DNA of 64,000 nucleotides from Pratylenchus scribneri (Eukaryota > Nematoda > Chromadorea > Rhabditida > Pratylenchidae): contig JAQSEB010000041.1 of the NCBI GenBank assembly GCA_030063045.1, positions 2,101,501 through 2,165,500 on the forward strand, in the 5' to 3' direction. The position numbers were made by a program, and so were the translations under genes. Numbering within the stretch: the first letter of the stretch is position 1; every line of letters starts with the position of its first letter. This document shows positions 57,836 through 64,000 of this stretch, piece by piece. The notes beneath the pieces were generated by a model. It was not told where the DNA came from. It was given only the letters and a program-made list of their open reading frames with translations, and did no database searches.

Positions 57836-58573
57836 GTACTCTTATTCTTATGAATGGTTTCTCTTTTTGGGTATTCATTCGTTCCACCGCCGTCGATCGT
57901 GCCATCGAAAGTGCGCAGGCAATGTTGAGTGGAATGTTCCCTCCAACCCCAAATGAACAATTCGATGCCACCCTAAATTGGCAGCCAATTCCAATTCATT
58001 CCACCATCGATGGCCAATCGGATCCAGTAATTGCAATTTATTTAAATATTTATCCCTCCATCCCCAAAAAAGTTGCTCCGTCCAAGTAGCTTTGCTTGTC
58101 CACATTATCAAAAGTTAAAAAAGGAAATGAAAGAGGCATTGGAAGAGGAATTGATGCCAAAATACAAAGATTTTGCCGCCAACCTGCGGCCAATTTTGAA
58201 CATTTCCGAGGATCGGCCCATCAAATTTAGGGCAATAACCGAATTGAAAATTATTCAAATGGAGGTATCTCTTTCAAATGTTTTTGGATTAATTTACGGT
58301 TCCCTAAAAAGGTTTTCCACAATTTGACCCAACCCGATTGGGTCCACAAACGATGGCCAAAATATGGAAATAAAAGCACTTTGGAGTTGATTGTGGAATT
58401 GAGGGACAAGGAAAGGGTGGCCGAATTCAATGGAAGCCAGGAACTGGCCAGATTATCCGGTGGATATTTGCTTGGTGATTGGTTAAAGAGGGCCAAAGAC
58501 GATCAAAAACAGGAGAAGAATGGAACGGCACAAAAAATGCTCCTCTATTCGGCGGTACCAATTTGCTATTATC

Positions 58574-58742
58574 GTATTTCCTCTATTATTGCCCCCACCC
58601 TCCTCTCTAATAGAAGCCCCCGTCTAATAATAGCCGCCTCCTAATATTAATAGCCCTTTTTGAGGATTTTCTAAGTTGAAAAAATAAAATATGAATGAAG
58701 TTTGTCTATGAAAAGGGCCACTAAAATAGAGGAAATACGGTA
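58574..58742. mobile_element. Short MITE in acid phosphatase intron
   Basis: Inverted termini CGTATTTCCTCTATT and AATAGAGGAAATACG about 150 bp apart, interior with CTCTAATAGAAGCCCCC and CTAATAATAGCCGCC. The interior words match the MITE at 4530-4691, so the two belong to related families. Confidence 0.65.
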
Positions 58743-59636
58743 TTTGAAATTGTTTCTGATGTTCACCCACATTTGTGTTCAGCACGATGGAACATTGTTG
58801 GCCTTGTTGTCGGCATTCGGTGTTAAAAATATGCCATTGAAAATGCCATCATTTTCGGCATGCATTTTAATGGAAATTTATGAAACAAAAAGGGGAAAAT
58901 TTTTTGTGGAGGTTAATTAATGGGCAGGAGGAATTAAATATCACTTCATTTTTAGCTTTATTATCGACAAAATGGCCAACAATTGGAACCGTTGATTGTT
59001 GGCAATTGCACCTCAAAAAGTTGCCCTTTGGACATTTTTGTGGAATCAACGAAGGAAAATGCAATTTTTGAAGTGGATTCACTCTTTGATGTAATTTTAA
59101 TTAGGGATTTAATTAAATATTTTTAAGATAATTTTAGAAATGCGATGCCCAAAAATGTATGATGATGAAAAGTGGAGGGGAAACGATGAGGAATTTCAAC
59201 AATTTAATCATTTTTTCCATTTTTTTATTTTCCATTTTCCACAAATTTATTGTTTTGTAAATATTGTTTGGTTCCTTTTTCGGGTTTAAATAAATTGTTG
59301 TACCAAAAGAGATCAAAATGATGGATTTGAAACAATTTTATCAAAAAATTTACTTGCGTGGAAGAGAGAATTAAATGATAAATATAGGTAATTGGATTGA
59401 ATGTGAATTGAGGGGATTTTGGAATGGATGGATGGAAAAACGTTAAATAAATCCAAAATTAATTAAATATTGAATTGGGCTCATCATTCATTCATTCATA
59501 AATTAAATCAATAACAAATCCATCCATCCGGCCGGGGATTCCAGTTGAATTTTGAAGTATTTGAATTGGTCGTCGCACAAATTAAATTGAAATTGATGAA
59601 TATTTGCCTTGTCCTCCATTGTCCCTTCCACCACTT

Positions 59637-61277
59637 CTATGCACTGCTTCCCCAAACGCGTTTGTGATATTCGGCACCAGCGAGAATGTAGTCCTATAAA
59701 GAAAAATATTATTTTAATTTAATTCGATTAAATTATAAAAAAAATTAGTCCAAAAGAAATATTAAAAATATTTTATTAAATTTGATAATTTAATTTATTA
59801 TTTAATTTAAATTTAATTTATTAAAAATAAAAGCAAAACCTCATCAACATTGAAAAATTCCTGGTGATTTTTGCTCAAGAACATAACAAAATCGGTTGCA
59901 TGGCGAATAATGGCCTCCAATGCGCGGTCACTCCATTCCGTGTAGGCCAGCTGAAAATGGCTTAGATTAAAATTAAATTAAATAATCCAACCATATCCGT
60001 GAAACGAACAAACATTCGCAACAGATGGGGAAGTCCAAATTGCTTGGAGAAGCAAATTCGCTTAATATCCGGCTTTGGAGTTGCGGCTAAAAAATTATTT
60101 CCAATTTTAATTAAATTAAAATTTACATGTGCCGGCCTCCTCTTCCTTCTGAATATCCTCATTCTCGGCCTCTTCGACCTTCTCCTTTTGCAACTTTTCG
60201 TACAAATCATTGAACATTGGCCGTTCGAATTTGTAGAGCAAAAGTGTGCCAACGGTGAACTCAAAATAGTCCAAATAGCCCAATGCGCTGTTCTGCAAAT
60301 TCTCCGCCGTTGGATTCAACAATGCATTTGAGTTGTCCGAATTTTCAATGTACGATTCATTCTGCTTTTTTGGATTGTCCTCCGTACCGAATGATTCAAT
60401 ATACTGCAAAAATAAATAATTTAAATATTAATTTTTATATTTAATTGAACCTTGTTAACAATGTCGAAGACGGTCACACGTGCCGGCACCATTGGCAGAA
60501 AATAACTTTTGTTGATCAAATTCTCGTCGTCGATGAGGATTCGGCGCAATTGGTCCGGAATGACAAGCTGGGGCAAATCCTTCCTGTTGCTGCGTTCATG
60601 GCTTTCCGTGGCGGAACCGACCAGCTTGCTTCGATTCATTCCCGATTTTTTCTTTGCTTTAATTTTTTTTAAATTTTAATTAATTTATTCGAAAATATTA
60701 ATAAAACCTGAAGATGACATTTCACCGCTGGGCGTGTTCGAACGACTCTCCTCCGACCTTTGTTGAAGAACTCCTTTGCTGCGTCTTTTGGCACTGGCCT
60801 GTTGAGCGCGCTTGATCTCTTCCTGCACAAATTCAAATATTAATTATTGTATTTATTTAAGTAACCAACCTTTGCTTTTTGTGCATCCTCCTCCGTGTAG
60901 TCTTTGAAGCGCAAAAGTGCCTGACTGTGCGGCACAACCTCATCATGACGAGTGCTCCATCCCTTTTTAGGATTGGTCATTGGTCCATTCACCCTAATTT
61001 CACTTACCGGATAATGGATCGAATAGGCCGGCTCCCCATCTTTCGTTTTCAGACCAGTGACCTTGGCTTCATAATAAATGTTCTAAATTTGTTTTTATTT
61101 TGAGTTTATTAAATTAATTTTAACCTCAGCATGCATATAACGGCACAGCACTCTATCGCCTGGAGTCCACTTCTTATCATCCCCATAAACCGGATGTCCA
61201 TCGGCCGAAGTCGTCGAATCTGCTTGCGCCTTTTCAATTTGATCACCACTTCCCGATGATCTTTTCTTTGGAGGCAT
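59637..61277 (-). CDS. mrg-1: MRG15-type chromodomain/MRG-domain protein
   Basis: Nine exons 5'->3': 61277-61125, 61082-61008, 60962-60870, 60822-60708, 60656-60451, 60403-60127, 60086-59992, 59950-59840, 59693-59637; all in phase, 393 residues. N-terminal chromo barrel: GDRVLCRYMHAENIYYEAKV, YSIHYPGWSTRHDEVVPHSQ. A Lys/Ser-rich linker (KRAQQASAKRRSKG, KKKSGMNRSK) follows, then the MRG domain: LPQLVIPDQLRRILIDDENL, LPMVPARVTVFDIVNKYIES, TVGTLLLYKFERPMFNDLYE, FGLPHLLRMFVRFTD, FVMFLSKNHQEFFNVDEDYI and the end YHKRVWGSSA. MRG15 proteins read H3K36 methylation and join NuA4 and Sin3/Rpd3 complexes. The MRG domain carries an extra acidic Asn/Glu-rich segment between its first helices. It converges with the acid phosphatase (376 bp between stops). 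Confidence 0.93.
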
Positions 61278-61687
61278 TTTAAACGATAAATACAAAACTT
61301 GTTGACAATAAATTTATAATCGCTAAAATTATGGAAGATTAATATGAATTCCAAATAGTGAAGAAAACTTAATTTGCTTTTATTAAACTTAAACTCAACC
61401 TTAATTAAAAAGAAGAAGAATTTTTATTTTTCACATTTTAATGTTTTTTTTTAAGAGAGAGATAATGCCAAATGTGGAAGATCAGCGAGATGGAATGAGA
61501 AAATTAAGGAAATCGCTTCGAAAAATAATAATTTATCTATTATTTTTATTTTTAAAAATGAATATCCCTTTTGTCTCTCAATTCGAATGAATTCCTCTTT
61601 TACGTAAGTAGAATAGAAATATTTAATGTTTTTGGTCTACAAAAAATGTAAATAAATTTATTTAAATAAATGAAAAAAATAAATAAA
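61278..61687. other. Short spacer between mrg-1 and beta-mannosidase
   Basis: About 410 bp, very AT-rich, containing mrg-1 upstream sequence and beta-mannosidase 3' flank. Nothing distinctive is seen. Confidence 0.5.
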
Positions 61688-64000
61688 TTATAAAACAATG
61701 ATTTGAATATCTTTTTGGCCAATTTTAATTCGATTTGGGTTGGCAAATAATTTCAGCGTTGCTTTCTCCTCCGGCAAAATCATTGTAAATGCATTCTCCT
61801 CAAAATAATAAAGCACTTCTGGATGTTTCCACTTGAATTCATCGCTTAAATCAAGCCAAACAATGGGCAAAACATTGTTGGCCAAAATGGTCAATTCATA
61901 TTCATCGGTTGCGTTCAATCGCCTTTTGAATTTTGACAATTTTGCTTCTCCATATTTTCCAACTTTGAACATTTTATCGGGCAAAAGGACGGCTTTATGG
62001 CCCAATTTATGGTTTTCATTGTCATTCAACCAAGCTGTCACCAAATAATCGTCCTCCGCATATCCTAGGCCTCGTTGAATTCCCATTTTCATCATCGGCA
62101 TTTCCACTTCATTTGCACTCAACGATGGAATTTCGGCCAAATTAATTGATGAAGAGAAAATTGGTCGAAAGCCGAGCTGAAGGACGAACATTTCCAAATT
62201 GAAGGTGACATTCCGAATTGGATAAATTAAATCGGAAATGACAAAAAGATGAAATTGTTGATTGGCATCGATGAACTGTGTAGGAATATTTAAACAAAAA
62301 TTGAATTTTGTCGAACCATCGAAACGATGACCAATGCGAATGAACGGCGAACAAAATGATGGGCCATTTTCCAGCGTAAATCGAAATCAACACTTGACCA
62401 TGTCGGCGCCGCCCAAACATCATTTAGCTGCCAATAAAGGGCACACATTGTTCGGCCTTGGCCCATTTTATCCAGTCGAGAACGCCATCTAACCAAAAGG
62501 GAAGGGTAAATATCCGAAAAAAGTGTTCCATTATTGCTAGAGTAGGTCAGGAGTCGGTTAACCTAAACAGAAATCAAGGATTTTTGGTCCAAAACTAAGA
62601 AAACCGAAACTTTGGATTTTTCAGAAACCGAAATCGTCAAACTGATGCCAGACGCCAGAACCGAAACCAAATGGTTTAAAAGCGACATCTACTTATTATA
62701 CCTTCTATAGTGTTCAATTTGTGCCTGAAGAGCGATTGCCTGATGTGCTTGGGAATAGAATGCGAATTTGTCAATAAATTCTGATTTGTTTGTGGTTGAA
62801 TTCAGAAATGTTGAATCATTCAAATTATTTTCACTCCAAGGAAATGGGAACTAAACAGAATTCATTAAAATGTCTAAAGGGAACAAAAATGTCACCGGAA
62901 AATGTTGAAAAATCATTGCCGGAAGTGTCATAATGCCCCCCGGATGATGTTGCCGTCCAACCAAGGTTTCACTGCCGTAATTCCAATCCATTTCGTCCAT
63001 CCACCGACGCATTGTTCCCCCAAAAGGCATTGATTGGACGCCGAATTCAGAAGCACAACGAGGCACCAAATAACTTTGATCGCGCCATAAATTCACTGTT
63101 TCCGAGTAGAAATGAATGTCGCCAAATTTTGGATCGCCTGGATTTTGGGAAATTCCACCTTCTCTGTGTAGGGAAATCAAATAAATATTATTGTTGTCAA
63201 TGCCAATAATGCCTGAGGGCCTTTCCTATTCATCATACTGTACCGTATACGTGTACCACCACTTTTTGCCCATCCAGCCTGTCAATCAAATATTGCCCCA
63301 ATCTGCCTTTTTAAATCCATCCTTTTTCCTCTCCTAATCCTTTTTTCCCTTCATTTTTTATCACATTTTCAGGCAGAATTAAATAAAGAATAATTTGAAG
63401 TTTATTCCCTAAAATCCCTCTCCAATTCATTTGGACACTGGGGGCTTTAGGTCTCCGGCGAAGGTCCAGGGCCAGAGCCTAGGCCCAGCACTCACCCCGA
63501 ACAACTTTAGTCCTAGATCTTTAGCCAAAATTAGGACTAATAATTATGCTTTTAGGGAGTGAGGTTATATTATTGTGACCGGTGAGAAAATAATAAATAA
63601 TTCTTTGGAGGTCTATTTTTTAAAATGTCTAGAAGTCAACAAATGTGACTCAAATCATTGCTATTTTTAAGTTTTAAATGCTTCATAAAATTCTGATCCA
63701 CAAAATAGTGTTCCCCAAATTTACCTTTCCGTTTCCAACCCATTCGATGGGCTGGACAACAAAAATGGCCGACTTGGATCGAGGGAATTGGCCACCGGTT
63801 GAATTGTTGCTTTGTAGAGGGCCAAATAATCCCGGGCTTGTGCCTCCTCTTCATAATTCCATTCCGGATACCATTGGGTGCTTAAATAATTATAAAATTG
63901 GTTCAAAAATTAGAAAATATTGAATAAATGCGCCCATAAATTGTGCCAATTATTGACCGACCGAATGGCCAATTCATTTTCATTATTTCCGGCCCAACAA
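61688..64000 (-). CDS. Beta-mannosidase (GH2 family), 3' half
   Basis: Exons 5'->3': 64000-63962 (continues off the right edge), 63880-63725, 63163-62896, 62850-62702, 62488-62317, 62275-61688; all junctions agree in phase, about 457 residues in the window. The general acid/base Glu lies in WAGNNENELAI, the nucleophile Glu in RCASEFGVQSMPFGG, and the typical late blocks LDPSRPFLLSSPSNGLETE, KFGDIHFYSE, LQAQIEHYRR and TMCALYWQLNDVWAAPTWSS then DLRWKMAHHFVRRSF are clear. A beta-sandwich C-terminal domain follows. The enzyme removes terminal beta-mannose from N-glycan fragments in the lysosome; membership is seen, location is family knowledge. The intron 63164-63724 is larger than its neighbours and contains a GC-richer patch near 63440-63510. 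Confidence 0.92.

Larger units (their letters stand above)
57092..59260 (+). pseudogene. Histidine acid phosphatase with two single-base lesions
   Basis: Exons: 57092-57278, 57330-57453, 57871-58026, 58073-58264, 58312-58554, 58783-58911, 58956-59090, 59138-59260. The signal peptide (LPSFLSVILCCFCLFSFQFS) is followed by the catalytic loop AIWRHGDRAPKKKPY; later STAVDRAIESAQAMLSGMFP, PSSFACPHYQKL, GGYLLGDWLKRA and the proton donor in LLYSAHDGTLLALL are intact, and a hydrophobic C-terminus suggests a membrane anchor. Two problems: exon 2 is one base short, with KYWPRG and ELTTLGMQQMQELG in different frames across a CCCCGGGGG run (57344-57352), and the exon-3 acceptor reads TTTTTGG at 57864-57870 where AG is expected, although its phase fits. 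An R4 fold-back element fills the intron between exons 2 and 3. Everything else is open, so assembly error is as likely as true decay. Confidence 0.75.

Noticed and set aside
62580..62700. AACCGAAA-type words as a possible repeat element in the beta-mannosidase intron
   Set aside because: Short and without clear ends; it may be an R5 remnant, but I could not establish arms or a copy boundary.

Overview
The window looks like a gene-rich piece of a nematode nuclear genome. It is AT-rich, protein-coding genes are cut into many short exons by 40-60 nt introns ending in TTTNAG/TTTCAG, and both strands carry genes. The clearest phylum marker is a pair of typical nematode cuticle collagens (non-collagenous N-terminus with an RxxR site, Gly-X-Y blocks broken by cysteine clusters). 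The order within Nematoda cannot be fixed from the sequence alone; a clade-IV (tylenchid-like) nematode is my guess. All gene models were assembled by hand from splice signals, phase agreement and remembered family motifs.

Layout. 1-2.1 kb: 5' part of a PDE1-type cyclic nucleotide phosphodiesterase (-). 4.7-7.8 kb: four phase-compatible exons of an unidentified gene (-), possibly ended by a MITE. 10.4-15.4 kb: complete gamma-glutamyltransferase (-), with a fold-back transposon in an intron. 19.0-21.5 kb: dynein-2 light intermediate chain (-). 21.9-23.5 kb: F-box-like gene (-). 24.0-24.7 kb: small membrane protein (-). 24.7-26.8 kb: 2.1-kb satellite of 26-bp units. 28.7-32.9 kb: long secreted Pro/Ser/Gly-rich protein (+). 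33.3-34.5 kb: two-TM protein (-). 36.0-40.5 kb: divergent pair of near-identical collagens. 42.3-44.7 kb: URB1-like nucleolar protein (-). 45.1-46.9 kb: eIF3 subunit I (+). 47.1-49.1 kb: two small secreted proteins (-). 49.5-51.1 kb: short GCN5/PCAF acetyltransferase (-). 52.1-53.6 kb: coiled-coil protein (+). 54.0-56.4 kb: HflX/GTPBP6 GTPase (+). 57.1-59.3 kb: histidine acid phosphatase with two apparent lesions (+). 59.6-61.3 kb: MRG15-type chromodomain protein (-). 61.7-64 kb: 3' half of a beta-mannosidase (-).

The genes do not form one pathway. Chromatin (PCAF, MRG), ribosome/translation (URB1, eIF3i, GTPBP6), lysosomal or secreted hydrolases (GGT, acid phosphatase, beta-mannosidase), cilia (dynein-2 LIC) and cuticle genes are interleaved, as expected for an ordinary metazoan chromosome arm. 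The accessory signal is repetitive: at least six families of short fold-back elements sit in introns and intergenic DNA, there are two tRNA-like modules, several long poly-G/C tracts and the large satellite. No CRISPR array, rRNA gene or convincing intact tRNA gene was seen.
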